IMG/VR virus record: IMGVR_UViG_3300045996_004602
Span: 1 to 45,436 of that record
DNA length: 45,436 nt
Source of the DNA: a virus
Reading direction: 5' to 3' (one strand)
This document shows, in pieces, positions 7,542 through 14,796 of this stretch. A program made the translations under genes and the position numbers. The first letter of the stretch is position 1; each line of letters begins with the position of its first letter. The notes under the pieces were generated by a model. It worked only from the letters and a program-made list of their open reading frames with translations. It searched no databases and was not told the origin of the DNA.

Positions 7542-8309
7542 ATGCGAATCCGCACCGTCAAACCCGAGTTCTGGAAAAACGAGGAGCTTGCGCGCCTTCC
7601 CGAGTTCGCTCGGCTGATGGCGCTCGCGCTCCTCAACTACGCCGATGACGAGGGTTATTTTCTCGCCGATCACCGGCTCATTCGTGGCGAGCTGTTCCCC
7701 TTCGACGATGACTCGTCGAGGGTTCAGCGAGCTATCTCCGACCTCTCGAACGCGAAATACCTCACGCTCTACAACGGCACAAATGGCCGGATGTATGGGC
7801 ATGTCGTCAATTTCAAGAAACATCAGAAGATCGACCGTGGAACTCCCTCCAAGATAAAGCCCTTGCTGGACTTCGCCGAACCATCGTCGAGCACTCAGCG
7901 AGCACTCGCTCTAGGAACAGGGATCAGGGAACAGGGAATTGGATCAGGGAACGGGGAACAGGGCGCGGCTCCCGCCGCCGTTGTTCCACCGGCCACGTCC
8001 GAGCTTCCGCTTGTCCCGAGCTTCCCGGCAGTCCTCGAAACACCCGAATTCAAAACCGCATGGGCGGACTGGATCGAATACCGGCGTGAACGGAGGTTGC
8101 CGGCCTACAAGCCCAAGTCACAGGTCGCTCAATTGACCGAGCTGGCTGGCTGGGGTCACGACGCTGCGATCTACAGCATTCGCGAATCCATTCGCCAGCA
8201 GTGGCAGGGCCTATTCCCGCCAAAGGTTGGGATCACCAAACCGAACACGTTCAGCCAAGCCCCCACAGCCGAAGACCACGGCAAGGGGTTTTTTACCGAC
8301 AGAAACTAG
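7542..8309 (+). CDS. Phage replication initiator-like protein
   Basis: 255 aa. The opening MRIRTVKPEFWKNEELARLP is typical of phage replication initiators/replisome organisers with an N-terminal winged helix, here followed by LMALALLNYADDEGYF and RVQRAISDLSNAKYL. A Ser/Gly/Ala-rich linker (about 108-150) leads to a C-terminal helical part (FKTAWADWIEYRRERRL ... SIRESIRQQWQGL) that probably contacts the helicase loader. The next gene encodes a DnaC-like ATPase, the usual initiator-loader pairing (like lambda O and P). The origin often lies in or near this gene; I saw no clear iterons in it. Confidence 0.75.
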   Translation: MRIRTVKPEFWKNEELARLPEFARLMALALLNYADDEGYFLADHRLIRGELFPFDDDSSRVQRAISDLSNAKYLTLYNGTNGRMYGHVVNFKKHQKIDRGTPSKIKPLLDFAEPSSSTQRALALGTGIREQGIGSGNGEQGAAPAAVVPPATSELPLVPSFPAVLETPEFKTAWADWIEYRRERRLPAYKPKSQVAQLTELAGWGHDAAIYSIRESIRQQWQGLFPPKVGITKPNTFSQAPTAEDHGKGFFTDRN

Positions 8310-8364
8310 GCGTTTAAACGACAGCGACCAACCCGCGACGACCAACGCGGCCAAACAAAATCCA

Positions 8365-9330
8365 ATGACACTATCCGATACTCCTCCCGCTGAACACGTC
8401 AGCGTGAACGACGATCACCTTCACGATCCCGCATGGGAAGCCACATGCGCCGCCGCCGACCGAGAGGCCGACGCCACCCAGCACCGGCCCCGCGTTGAGC
8501 GAGCCGAGCCGATTCCGTTTTCCGCCGCCATGTCCCCGATCCAAACCGCCGACCCCGCCGCCTCCGGCCCGGTCACAATGGCTGATTGGCTCGCCGACGT
8601 GGACCAGAAGATGAAGGCGGACCCCACCGGGTATTTTAAGCCAGGCATTTGCCGTCACTGTAACGTCGATCTTGGACCCAACGACGACGACAAGTGCTTC
8701 GCCATCCTCGGCACGTTCCTACCCCTCGTGTGTTGCCCGTCCTGTGCTCACGCGGGCAAGGCCAAGCTCGAACTCGAAGAGAAGGCCGCACAGGAGATGC
8801 GTTACGCTGGAATCATTCCCACCGAGTTCCTCGGCTGGAACACCGGAAAGGGCAATAATCAGGCCCTCGCCGCCGCCCGTGACCTCCTCCGTCGCGAGCC
8901 CAAAAAAGGCCTGCTCCTTCACGGCGTATCCGGCACCTGCAAAACCCGTATCCTCTGGCACCTCGTCAAGGACATCGTCGAATTACCCGAGGCGTCATCG
9001 TGGCTGGTTCTCGACGCCTACGAGTTGTCCACCATGCCCTCGATTCCCAAGGAGGCATACAGCGTCCAACACCTGTTTATCGACGACCTCGGGAACGAGG
9101 CGGAGGACTTCAAAAACAAGAAGCGGTTCGAGACATCGTTCCTTCACCTGATCCGCAAGCGTGCCGACTGGCACCGTCCCACGTCCGTCACCACCCAGCT
9201 CACCGGGAAGGCATTCAAGGAAAAGTTCTTCAATGGCGTCGCAGCCGCCGCGATCCTCCGCCGCTGGGAGGAGCGCATGAACACCGTAAACACGTCCGCC
9301 ACTGCCGGGGTGAAGGGAGGGAACGCCTAA
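8365..9330 (+). CDS. DnaC-like helicase loader ATPase with zinc ribbon
   Basis: 321 aa. A low-complexity N-terminus (1-85) is followed by a four-Cys zinc ribbon (C96, C99, then CCPSC at 123-127) and an AAA+ domain: Walker A GVSGTCKT (187-194), Walker B LFIDDLGNE (237-244) and a possible Arg finger in AAILRRWEE. This matches phage DnaC-type loaders that place the replicative helicase at the origin. The ATG at 8365 sits behind an A/C-rich leader with repeated GACCAAC and a terminal CCAATG. The stop overlaps the next start. Confidence 0.8.
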   Translation: MTLSDTPPAEHVSVNDDHLHDPAWEATCAAADREADATQHRPRVERAEPIPFSAAMSPIQTADPAASGPVTMADWLADVDQKMKADPTGYFKPGICRHCNVDLGPNDDDKCFAILGTFLPLVCCPSCAHAGKAKLELEEKAAQEMRYAGIIPTEFLGWNTGKGNNQALAAARDLLRREPKKGLLLHGVSGTCKTRILWHLVKDIVELPEASSWLVLDAYELSTMPSIPKEAYSVQHLFIDDLGNEAEDFKNKKRFETSFLHLIRKRADWHRPTSVTTQLTGKAFKEKFFNGVAAAAILRRWEERMNTVNTSATAGVKGGNA

Positions 9331-9863
9331 TGGCCAAAGCCAAAGTCAGGAGAATCGTTGAGCGTGATGACGTGCAGCATTCCCGCGCTTCCTCAGTCCG
9401 GAGCCAGCGAGATCCGTTCGAGGCATCCGTCGGATTTGATTTCGAGGCCGTAGAGCGCGCCATTGATGGCGACAGGCCAGAAGACACGGACGAGGCCCCA
9501 ACCCCGCGCCGTAGCTCAAAGGACGGCGCGCAAGCCCCGTCCCCGTCCGATGCCAGAACCCTGTTCATGATGCGCGAGCTGATCGCGTGGCTGCTCTATG
9601 GTGAAAAGGCCGACAAAATCATCCTGAAGGCCGCGAACAAGCGCCTCCTCGTCACCGGCTACGCCGTCAACCCAGACCTGTTCGACGGGAAGACGCTGTG
9701 CGACCTGGCTAAAGAGAACGGCTTCACCAAAGAGTCGCTTTACCGCTTCGCCCGCGACTTCACCCGCCGGTTCGGCATTCCGGTCGTCGGCAGCGCCGCC
9801 GAAACACGACGTTTAAACAGCCTGAGGAAGTGGCCGAAAGGAGCCGAACATGGCCAAAATTAG
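9330..9863 (+). CDS. HTH protein, early region
   Basis: 177 aa. The N-terminal 70 residues are polar and low-complexity. The C-terminal half is helical, with LCDLAKENGFTKESLYRFAR resembling a helix-turn-helix, followed by DFTRRFGIP. It could be a DNA-binding regulator or a replication accessory factor. Start overlaps the upstream stop (TAATG); the end overlaps the next gene by 14 nt. Confidence 0.65.
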   Translation: MAKAKVRRIVERDDVQHSRASSVRSQRDPFEASVGFDFEAVERAIDGDRPEDTDEAPTPRRSSKDGAQAPSPSDARTLFMMRELIAWLLYGEKADKIILKAANKRLLVTGYAVNPDLFDGKTLCDLAKENGFTKESLYRFARDFTRRFGIPVVGSAAETRRLNSLRKWPKGAEHGQN

Positions 9864-10479
9864 ACTCAAGGACGGGCCGCTCGACGATGACATGCCTCAT
9901 AGCGCACACGGCAAAGTCATCCTCCGGGATGGCCGTGTCGGCTACGTCACCGAGATGACCACCGATCAATCCGGGCCGTTCCTGAAGGCCTCGATCACTG
10001 CGGTTTTCGTGACCGCGCCGGCCACGGGCCGGAAACGCCGTGTCAGTGCTCTGGAGGCGAACTTTGGACAGGCCACGAAGGCGGCTGAGAAGATGGCGAA
10101 AGCGTTTGGTCTAAACACGGCCTTCGTCGATCAGGTGTTGCAGCGGACTCCGGAAGAGAAATTGACGACGTTCAAAAACGAGCGGCTCGCCACGCCGCAC
10201 ACATCCGTAGGACCGCTTCGCGACCCCCGCGACATCCCGGCGTTCAAGCGCAAGACGTTCGAGCTGGAGGAGCGCATTTGTGACCTGAAGCTGGAGCGGG
10301 ATTACACCAAACGAAGCCACACCTACGACGAGGCGCGAAGGGGCTTCTGGGTCACGCTGGACCGGGGTGAAAACAGAGGAGCGAAGGAGTTCGTTTCGGA
10401 CTGGGACTTGGATCGGATGGAAACCGAACTCGACGCCCGCAAACGCGTCCTCACTCAGGCCGAAGGCTTGCCGTTCTGA
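9850..10479 (+). CDS. Phage protein of unknown function
   Basis: 209 aa, basic and soluble. The N-terminal strands (GKVILRDGRVGYVTEMTTDQ) may form a small beta domain; the middle and C-terminus are helical and charged (EERICDLKLERDYTKRSH, DLDRMETELDARKRVL). No family recognised. A good SD (AAAGGAGCC) precedes the ATG. It is the last gene of the rightward early operon and meets a leftward gene tail to tail with a 25-nt overlap. Confidence 0.65.
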   Translation: MAKIRLKDGPLDDDMPHSAHGKVILRDGRVGYVTEMTTDQSGPFLKASITAVFVTAPATGRKRRVSALEANFGQATKAAEKMAKAFGLNTAFVDQVLQRTPEEKLTTFKNERLATPHTSVGPLRDPRDIPAFKRKTFELEERICDLKLERDYTKRSHTYDEARRGFWVTLDRGENRGAKEFVSDWDLDRMETELDARKRVLTQAEGLPF

Positions 10480-10694
10480 CCGAACCGCACGGCGGTCCAC
10501 AGGGCCGCGCCCACAAGGCCAACGCCCGTCACCCAGCCAAGTCCGAGGGTGATGGGCCTGCCCGCATAGCCGAACGTCTCCACGTCCACCACGTCACCAG
10601 CCTTCCCATACATCCACGCGCACAACGCCACACCGCATACGAGGAGGGGGGCTGAGACGAACACGATACGAAGGGGTTTAACTGGATCGGACAT
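10455..10694 (-). CDS. Small two-TM membrane protein
   Basis: 79 aa with two hydrophobic segments (about 9-29, IVFVSAPLLVCGVALCAWMY, and 47-69, PITLGLGWVTGVGLVGAALW). It could be a holin-like or immunity membrane protein, but nothing specific supports this. It is a lone leftward gene, and its upstream side is the repeat-bearing spacer at 10695-11032, where its promoter must lie. Confidence 0.6.
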   Translation of the reverse strand: MSDPVKPLRIVFVSAPLLVCGVALCAWMYGKAGDVVDVETFGYAGRPITLGLGWVTGVGLVGAALWTAVRFGQNGKPSA

Positions 10695-10757
10695 CGGGGG
10701 ATCAAAGGGGGTTTCCGCAGGTTACTGTCAAGCTCATTCCGCTATTCCATTCGTAGC

Positions 10758-10805
10758 TGTATCCTGCTATTGGATACACGCCGCTTGTAAAAAGCCGCTT
10801 GTAAA
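10758..10805. repeat. Dyad plus 12-bp tandem direct repeat
   Basis: TGTATCC-N7-GGATACA is immediately followed by two copies of GCCGCTTGTAAA with a 14-bp period. On the minus strand the repeats present TTTACA twice, which could be alternative -35 elements for the gene at 10694. Iteron-like binding sites for the replication initiator or a repressor are the other possibility. Confidence 0.55.
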
Positions 10806-10928
10806 TGTAAAAATCGCCCTGCCCCGCACCCACCCCCCCCCTAAGGAATCTCTTTGACGACACCGCAGGCCGGTGGTTCGGACCGAGGCCCGTGATCCGG
10901 GAGGGGAGGCAGGGCGGTGGGGTGAACC

Positions 10929-11024
10929 ATGAGCCGCTACGAGGCCTCGACGAGCTTTCGGCGAATGGAAGGGGAGGCGGCAGACTCAAAAAGGCCTCGC
11001 GGTTGGTTGGGCCTAAGTGTTTAA
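10929..11024 (+). CDS. Possible 31-codon ORF
   Basis: 31 codons, starting MSRYEASTSFRRMEGEAADS; its TAA stop lies inside the GTTTAAAC copy at 11019. The ATG follows GGTGAACC. Basic, no family. Listed because it fills an otherwise empty spacer; it may not be expressed. Confidence 0.25.
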   Translation: MSRYEASTSFRRMEGEAADSKRPRGWLGLSV

Positions 11025-11032
11025 ACACCGTC

Positions 11033-11251
11033 ATGTCATTCGCTGCATTTAAAGAGGCATTCGAGGACGAACTGGCTCTATGGCCACCATCGGAACACCG
11101 GTTCGATAGGTTGCTCACTGATTTGCGGACCCATGCCCTTCCATCGGTAAAAAAATACGTCCTGACCGTGGAGGAAAGATCCGAGCTGCAACGGATCTAC
11201 TGGCGTGCGGAGGAAGCCGAGCGCGTCAAAAAATCGAATGGGTCTGCTTAA
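11033..11251 (+). CDS. Small acidic helical protein
   Basis: 72 aa (SFAAFKEAFEDELALWPPSE, VKKYVLTVEERSELQRIYWR). Charged and helical, no domain recognised. It is an isolated rightward gene starting 7 nt after a GTTTAAAC copy and ending just before a hairpin with A/T runs. The ATG at 11033 is preferred over upstream in-frame starts because the extension is Gly/Arg-rich spacer sequence. Confidence 0.5.
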   Translation: MSFAAFKEAFEDELALWPPSEHRFDRLLTDLRTHALPSVKKYVLTVEERSELQRIYWRAEEAERVKKSNGSA

Positions 11252-11256
11252 ACACG

Positions 11257-11293
11257 AAAAAGCCCCCGCCGGGCCGGAGCCAGGTCAGGGGCT
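11257..11293 (-). terminator. Intrinsic terminator of the leftward operon
   Basis: Read on the minus strand: AGCCCC, a 21-nt loop region, GGGGCT, then TTTTT. It lies just past the last gene of the leftward operon (stop at 11301) and could also slow plus-strand transcripts from 11033-11251. Confidence 0.7.
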
Positions 11294-11300
11294 GTGTTGT

Positions 11301-11564
11301 TTAAACGGGCCTCTTCTCTACTGCGAGAAACGTGGACACACCCGGCATGGGTGAATCGTTTCGCATCATTTTTTTGGTGAAGTCGTAAAAGTCAGCGAGG
11401 CATTTTCCGTCCTCTTCAGGACGCCAGTTCGTTCGATCCTCTGGCACGACCTCGCCCGTTTCTTCATCAACGTATGCTTTCCTCACGCGCCAATCATTTC
11501 GGGGTGTGCGGAAGGCCGGATGGTCTTCGATGCTTTTCTCAACCGTTTCGAGGTAGGGGAACAT
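11301..11564 (-). CDS. Small protein of unknown function
   Basis: 87 aa (MFPYLETVEKSIEDHPAFRT, KAYVDEETGEVVPEDRTNW, CLADFYDFTKKMMRNDSPMP). No domain recognised. The ATG at 11564 follows CCAAATCACCATCCC, similar to the CTCCAAATCACC leader of late genes. Its stop codon TAA is inside a GTTTAAAC copy (11299-11306). It is flanked by terminators on both sides, so it may be its own transcription unit. Confidence 0.65.
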   Translation of the reverse strand: MFPYLETVEKSIEDHPAFRTPRNDWRVRKAYVDEETGEVVPEDRTNWRPEEDGKCLADFYDFTKKMMRNDSPMPGVSTFLAVEKRPV

Positions 11565-11591
11565 GGGATGGTGATTTGGTATATGGTGCAG

Positions 11592-11622
11592 AAAAAAGGC
11601 CGGAGCGGCAAGCCGTCCGGCC
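11592..11622 (-). terminator. Strong intrinsic terminator
   Basis: Minus strand: GGCCGGA, an inner mini-stem, TCCGGCC, then TTTTTT (11597-11592). It follows the DUF488-like gene (stop 11630) and ends the long leftward operon. Confidence 0.8.
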
Positions 11623-11629
11623 ATAGTGT

Positions 11630-12034
11630 TTAAACGGTGTCCCAAGCGTTGGGCGGGCGGAGTTCGGGAATCTCCTCGCCGGTGTTGATGAACCACCAAT
11701 CGGCGAAGATGCGGCGGTGGCAGAATTGCCCGTCCAAAACGAGGACGGGTGTGAGGGATTCAAAGCAGAGGAATACGACCTCGCGGGTGCCGGCCTGTCG
11801 TTGGAGTTCGGCGATGGCCTTCCGGATGGAGACGACGCCGAGACGTTCGAGCATGGCGCGGTAACGCATGGTGTAGGCCCGTTTCTTGAGGGTGAGCCAC
11901 GCCTTGTCCGGGTAGAGGATTTCGAGCGTGGCGTCCATGCGGTGGGGACAGAAGCGGGGAGGGCCGACACTGGTCCGGACGAGGAAGTGGCGGGCCGGGT
12001 CGAGGAGGGGGGAGCGATAGTAGGAGGTGAGCAT
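11630..12034 (-). CDS. DUF488-like protein
   Basis: 134 aa. The start MLTSYYRSPLLDPARHFLVR and the late motifs VVFLCFES (C90), CHRRIFADWW (C105-H106-R107) and TGEEIPEL match DUF488-family proteins, a widespread family with conserved Cys and His-Arg of unsettled function. Its start overlaps the upstream stop (TAATG at 12034) and its stop TAA lies within a GTTTAAAC copy (11628-11635). It is the last gene before a strong terminator. Confidence 0.7.
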   Translation of the reverse strand: MLTSYYRSPLLDPARHFLVRTSVGPPRFCPHRMDATLEILYPDKAWLTLKKRAYTMRYRAMLERLGVVSIRKAIAELQRQAGTREVVFLCFESLTPVLVLDGQFCHRRIFADWWFINTGEEIPELRPPNAWDTV

Positions 12035-12162
12035 TAGCGTTTTTTGAAACGGCGGCGTTTTGGTTTGTAGTTGTGCTTCACTTTCCACGCCGCCTCTCGG
12101 ACGGCGTGGGCAACGTGCGGCAGAGGATCAATGAGCGGGTTGGTGCAGAGTTTGATCTTCAT
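12034..12162 (-). CDS. Tiny basic protein
   Basis: 42 aa (MKIKLCTNPLIDPLPHVAHA, ending KPKRRRFKKR). The strongly basic tail suggests nucleic-acid binding. It overlaps the 3' end of the upstream gene by 35 nt and the start of the next gene by one base. Listed because the overlap pattern matches translational coupling. Confidence 0.5.
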   Translation of the reverse strand: MKIKLCTNPLIDPLPHVAHAVREAAWKVKHNYKPKRRRFKKR

Positions 12163-12517
12163 GGCGCGGACGTTTTTTGGCTTCACGTCGAGCACGGCGA
12201 ATGAGGCGTGCGAACTCCTCCATGTCCGCTTGGAGCACGCAGTCACGGAGCACGGGCGTTCCAGCCTTGCGCCACTTCGAGAAGGCGAGGGCGAACTGAC
12301 CGGGTTCCGGACGTGCGCTTTTGAAGCGAACGCGGCAGGTCCAGAGCGTCTTGCTCATACGACCGGTGTGGGCGCATGGCACCGACTCCTTGTAACGGAC
12401 GAACAGGATGGAGAGGCGTTGCTCCTCGGTGAACATCGGGTTCGGGGCGGGCTCGATGTATTGACGGGGGACGCCGGTATCGTCTGTGCGCTTCGGTTTT
12501 TTCGTCGTGGTCTTCAT
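12128..12517 (-). CDS. Basic phage protein of unknown function
   Basis: 129 aa, rich in Lys and Arg at both ends (MKTTTKKPKRTDD ... RRARREAKKRPRHED). The middle (FTEEQRLSILFVRYKESVP, CRVRFKSARPEPGQFALAFS) looks folded. No family recognised. Its ATG overlaps the stop of the upstream gene (ATGA, 12514-12517). Confidence 0.6.
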   Translation of the reverse strand: MKTTTKKPKRTDDTGVPRQYIEPAPNPMFTEEQRLSILFVRYKESVPCAHTGRMSKTLWTCRVRFKSARPEPGQFALAFSKWRKAGTPVLRDCVLQADMEEFARLIRRARREAKKRPRHEDQTLHQPAH

Positions 12518-12963
12518 AGGTCGGGAACTGTGGGGATGGTTTGGATACCGGCGTGTTTGTCGGCGGTGGTGACGCCGGCCATGCGGCTGATGGCGTCGAG
12601 GTCCTTTTCGTGACCGTGGGCGTGGCCTTGGAGGAGCCGGCCCTTGATCCGGCCCGCGTGGTAGGCGATGCGAGCGCCCATCTTTTCCTCGTGTTCGTGG
12701 ACGATGCGGGAGAGGCGTTCGGCGAACTGGTCAACCGGGAGGTGGTGGAGTTTGGGGATCGCCTCGGTTTGGAGCCAGACGCGGTAGCCCTCGGGATCGT
12801 CGGGCGGCGGTGCCAGGACGATGACGCGGCTGCGCTTGGGCTCGATGGTGACGGCGGCGCATTCGATGCCGTCCTCGGATTCGTGGATGACGCCGAGGGT
12901 GAGGGCTTGAGCCGGTGCGGGCTCGTCGGTGTGAGTGTCGGGAGTGAGTTTTACTTTGGCCAT
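12514..12963 (-). CDS. Phage protein of unknown function
   Basis: 149 aa with a disordered start (MAKVKLTPDTHTDEPAPAQA), a beta-rich middle (LGVIHESEDGIECAAVTIEP, KRSRVIVLAPPPDDPEGYRV) and a helical His-rich C-terminus (FAERLSRIVHEHEEKMGARI, LLQGHAHGHEKDLDAISRMA). No family recognised. The leader has GTAACCAA, a GTTTAAAC copy and CCAATG. Confidence 0.6.
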   Translation of the reverse strand: MAKVKLTPDTHTDEPAPAQALTLGVIHESEDGIECAAVTIEPKRSRVIVLAPPPDDPEGYRVWLQTEAIPKLHHLPVDQFAERLSRIVHEHEEKMGARIAYHAGRIKGRLLQGHAHGHEKDLDAISRMAGVTTADKHAGIQTIPTVPDL

Positions 12964-12987
12964 TGGATTTGGTGTTTAAACAGTTGG

Positions 12988-13275
12988 TTACTTGGTTGCT
13001 TGTTTGAGTGCGGATTTGAACCGCGCCTCGCGTTCTTGTTGGGTCATCGCCTCCGGGATCGGGGGGCAGACATAGCCTTGGGCGAGGTCGGCGTATTTGT
13101 ATGGGAACTTCGCTTTCACGAATTCCGGGGAGACGAAGCAGGAGAACGCGCCGCAGTCGTCGGAGAAGCCGCGCCATGCCTTTACGGACCTGTCCCACGC
13201 CACATCGACAACGGATGCGGCGCGGGGGTGTTCGACGGGAGCGGGCGGCGGTGGAGGACGGAGACGGAGCCTCAT
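12988..13275 (-). CDS. Small protein of unknown function
   Basis: 95 aa. Pro/Arg-rich N-terminus (MRLRLRPPPPPAPVEHPRAA), then VVDVAWDRSVKAWRGFSDDC and EFVKAKFPYKYADLAQGYVC; two Cys near the middle and one later. The start at 13275 overlaps the upstream stop (ATGA). Its TAA stop is part of the leader motif of the next gene (AAGTAACCAAC). Confidence 0.6.
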   Translation of the reverse strand: MRLRLRPPPPPAPVEHPRAASVVDVAWDRSVKAWRGFSDDCGAFSCFVSPEFVKAKFPYKYADLAQGYVCPPIPEAMTQQEREARFKSALKQATK

Positions 13276-13796
13276 GACGTTGCGCCCTTTTGGGGCCGTG
13301 GAATGATCGCCCATTTGATCGCCAGCGGGCCGACGAACAGAGCGAACATCGGCGCTCCGTGCCCCGCTATGACGCGGAGGAACGAAACGAAGTGGACGTG
13401 GGTGAATGGACCGAACTCGGAGCGCTCCGCAGTTCGAGTCTTCCACAGTCGGTCTCCTTTGGTCCGGCTCCAGCGAAGGCGCAGATAAAGCCGACCGATT
13501 TTTGCCTGTCGGTCGAAGACCTGATCCGGAGTGAGCGGCGGAATAACACGGGCCAGATTGGCGGCCTCTCGCAACTCTTCCTGCTCACGGACTAGTTGGT
13601 TGACCACAAGTTCGTGTTGTTCGTGGAGGGTGACGATACGGGCTTTCCTCATCGCTAGCTCGGCTTCCGTGGCAGTCAGTTCGGCCTTCAACTTCCGATA
13701 TGCCTCGGCTCCGACCTTTTCGCGTTCCCGAAGATCGGCGATTTCGAGGCGTGCGATTTTCAGCAGCGCGTCCGCTGTGGTGATTGGCGTGTCCAT
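13272..13796 (-). CDS. Coiled-coil protein with C-terminal hydrophobic segment
   Basis: 174 aa. Residues about 5-85 are a strong coiled coil (LLKIARLEIADLREREKVGA, LKAELTATEAELAMRKARIV). A basic region follows (YLRLRWSRTKGDRLW), and a hydrophobic segment near the C-terminus (FVSFLRVIAGHGAPMFALFV, GPLAIKWAII) could anchor it in the membrane. That architecture recalls spanin- or accessory-lysis-type proteins, but there is no lysozyme next door, so the role is open. The start overlaps the previous stop (TGATG). Confidence 0.6.
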   Translation of the reverse strand: MDTPITTADALLKIARLEIADLREREKVGAEAYRKLKAELTATEAELAMRKARIVTLHEQHELVVNQLVREQEELREAANLARVIPPLTPDQVFDRQAKIGRLYLRLRWSRTKGDRLWKTRTAERSEFGPFTHVHFVSFLRVIAGHGAPMFALFVGPLAIKWAIIPRPQKGATS

Positions 13797-13951
13797 CAGT
13801 TGAGCCCTCCGGTGAGTTTGAGGGCGAGGATCACGGCCATAAAAAAGCCGCCTGCAAAAGCGACGGCGTGAGTGAGAAGAGAGCGGGCTTTATCGCCGTC
13901 GCTTTCGTGTGGGATGCCTCCACGAATCGGGAGGTGGTTTAGGTGAGTCAT
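13796..13951 (-). CDS. Small single-TM protein (51 aa)
   Basis: 51 aa: a polar N-terminus (MTHLNHLPIRGGIPHESDGD) and one transmembrane helix (about 28-47, VAFAGGFFMAVILALKLTGG). The ATG follows a complete copy of the SD-less leader (GTAACCAAACATCC, then GACCA, then ACCAATG). The stop overlaps the next start (TGATG), which ties it to the coiled-coil/TM protein downstream. Possible holin-like partner; inferred only. Confidence 0.6.
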   Translation of the reverse strand: MTHLNHLPIRGGIPHESDGDKARSLLTHAVAFAGGFFMAVILALKLTGGLN

Positions 13952-14228
13952 TGGTTTTTTTGGTCGGATGTTTGGTTACGGACGACCGGGTCCGGGGTTC
14001 CGGTTTCCAGTCGTCATGCAACACGCCTCCCCGGCGCTCCTCTGTCTGGATGGCGCGGTCGATCAGGGTGTTGTTTTCGGTCTTCTTCACGGGGTCGTTA
14101 CGGTGGCCACTCTCGTAAGAGCGGAGGGTGGAGAGTTTGATCCCCCACGCCTCCGCTGCCTGTTGAGCGTTCCAGCCGCGACGCCGTTTGATGAGCCACA
14201 TTTTTTCAAAGCGGGTGAGAATTGCCAT
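13890..14228 (-). CDS. XRE-like helix-turn-helix regulator
   Basis: 112 aa. The N-terminal half has a Cro/CI-type HTH (GWNAQQAAEAWGIKLSTLRS, then YESGHRNDP). The C-terminal half is basic and disordered (RTRSSVTKHPTKKTNDSPKP ... RKRRR). Candidate phage regulator. Upstream (14240-14260) lies a box shared with two other control regions, directly ahead of its start. Its 3' end overlaps the next gene by 62 nt, containing that gene's leader. Confidence 0.7.
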   Translation of the reverse strand: MAILTRFEKMWLIKRRRGWNAQQAAEAWGIKLSTLRSYESGHRNDPVKKTENNTLIDRAIQTEERRGGVLHDDWKPEPRTRSSVTKHPTKKTNDSPKPPPDSWRHPTRKRRR

Positions 14229-14260
14229 GCCCTCCCGCGTGTCGCTTATTTACTACATTG

Positions 14261-14584
14261 TCAACCGCTGCCTGTCGCGGGTGGGCCGAACACTTCGAGG
14301 TGTTTTTTGTCCCACGCCTCGTCGGTCGCTGCTTCGATGTAGTCCATGGCGTGGAACTGCCGCAGTTGAATGTCACGAGCACCGCGACAAATGGTGGACG
14401 GTTTGCCAGTCCGTCCACCGATTGCGTTGGTCCCCGTGGAGTGACAGATGCGCGCCGCCTCGGTCATGGCGCTGAGTGTGAGGGCCGGAGCCAGGTCGGC
14501 GTATGGACTGCCGTCCCGGAACGGGCACGTTCCGCACATGGCTTTGCAGACCGGGAGCCGGTGGGGCTTTTTCTTGGCCTTCAT
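14261..14584 (-). CDS. Cys-motif phage protein (CxxxCxxCPFR)
   Basis: 107 aa. N-terminal CKAMCGTCPFRDGSPY, then ARICHSTG, TICRGARDIQLRQFHAMDYI and TDEAW. I recall this Cys pattern (CGTCPFR ... CH ... CRGARD) in small phage and plasmid proteins; the Cys residues suggest a metal or iron-sulfur site. No function known to me. The end overlaps the next gene's start by 4 nt with its neighbour upstream (ATGA at 14581-14584). Confidence 0.6.
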   Translation of the reverse strand: MKAKKKPHRLPVCKAMCGTCPFRDGSPYADLAPALTLSAMTEAARICHSTGTNAIGGRTGKPSTICRGARDIQLRQFHAMDYIEAATDEAWDKKHLEVFGPPATGSG

Positions 14585-14796
14585 TGGCTGATCAACTTTC
14601 TGTTTTTCGGCTGTGCGCCGATAGGGTTGGGTTTGAATCCAAGGTGAACGAGGGCGCGCTTCACGGTCATTGGGGCGAGCCCGGTCACGCGTGACGCGTT
14701 CTCCATGGATGTTTCGTGAGCAAGCTGACCGGCGGCGAGCCAGTCGGCGTAGGGGATTGAGCGGTTGTTCCGCCGAGGGTCTGGACGGTCGCTCAC
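14581..14796 (-). CDS. Small HTH-like protein
   Basis: 71 aa. The centre (LAHETSMENASRVTGLAPMT, VKRALVHLGF) looks like a helix-turn-helix of the kind that recognises DNA or acts in a terminase-like small protein. The basic C-terminal tail ends KNRKLISQ. Overlaps neighbours by 4 nt on both sides, in a tightly coupled run. Confidence 0.55.
   Translation of the reverse strand: MSDRPDPRRNNRSIPYADWLAAGQLAHETSMENASRVTGLAPMTVKRALVHLGFKPNPIGAQPKNRKLISQ

Larger units (their letters stand above)
10695..11032. other. Gene-poor spacer with dyad, direct repeats and poly-C
   Basis: 338 nt between divergent genes. It contains a 7-bp inverted repeat (TGTATCC/GGATACA, 10758-10778), a 12-bp direct repeat (GCCGCTTGTAAA at 10780-10791 and 10794-10805) and a run of nine or ten C around 10832-10841. 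A GTTTAAAC copy is at 11019-11026. This could be a control region or an origin. Apart from a possible 31-codon ORF I see no gene. Confidence 0.6.

Noticed and set aside
10702-11118. Minus-strand ORF of 138 codons in the gene-poor spacer
   Set aside because: Low-complexity Pro/Ser-rich translation over poly-C and repeats; no leader. A plus-strand gene at 11033 overlaps it.
12541-13488. Plus-strand ORF of 315 codons
   Set aside because: Covers several small leftward genes that show coupled starts and leaders; composition is that of an antisense frame.
14259-14264. TTGACA as a sigma-70 -35 for the HTH gene
   Set aside because: No -10-like hexamer at 16-18 nt; the sequence is better described as part of the shared box.
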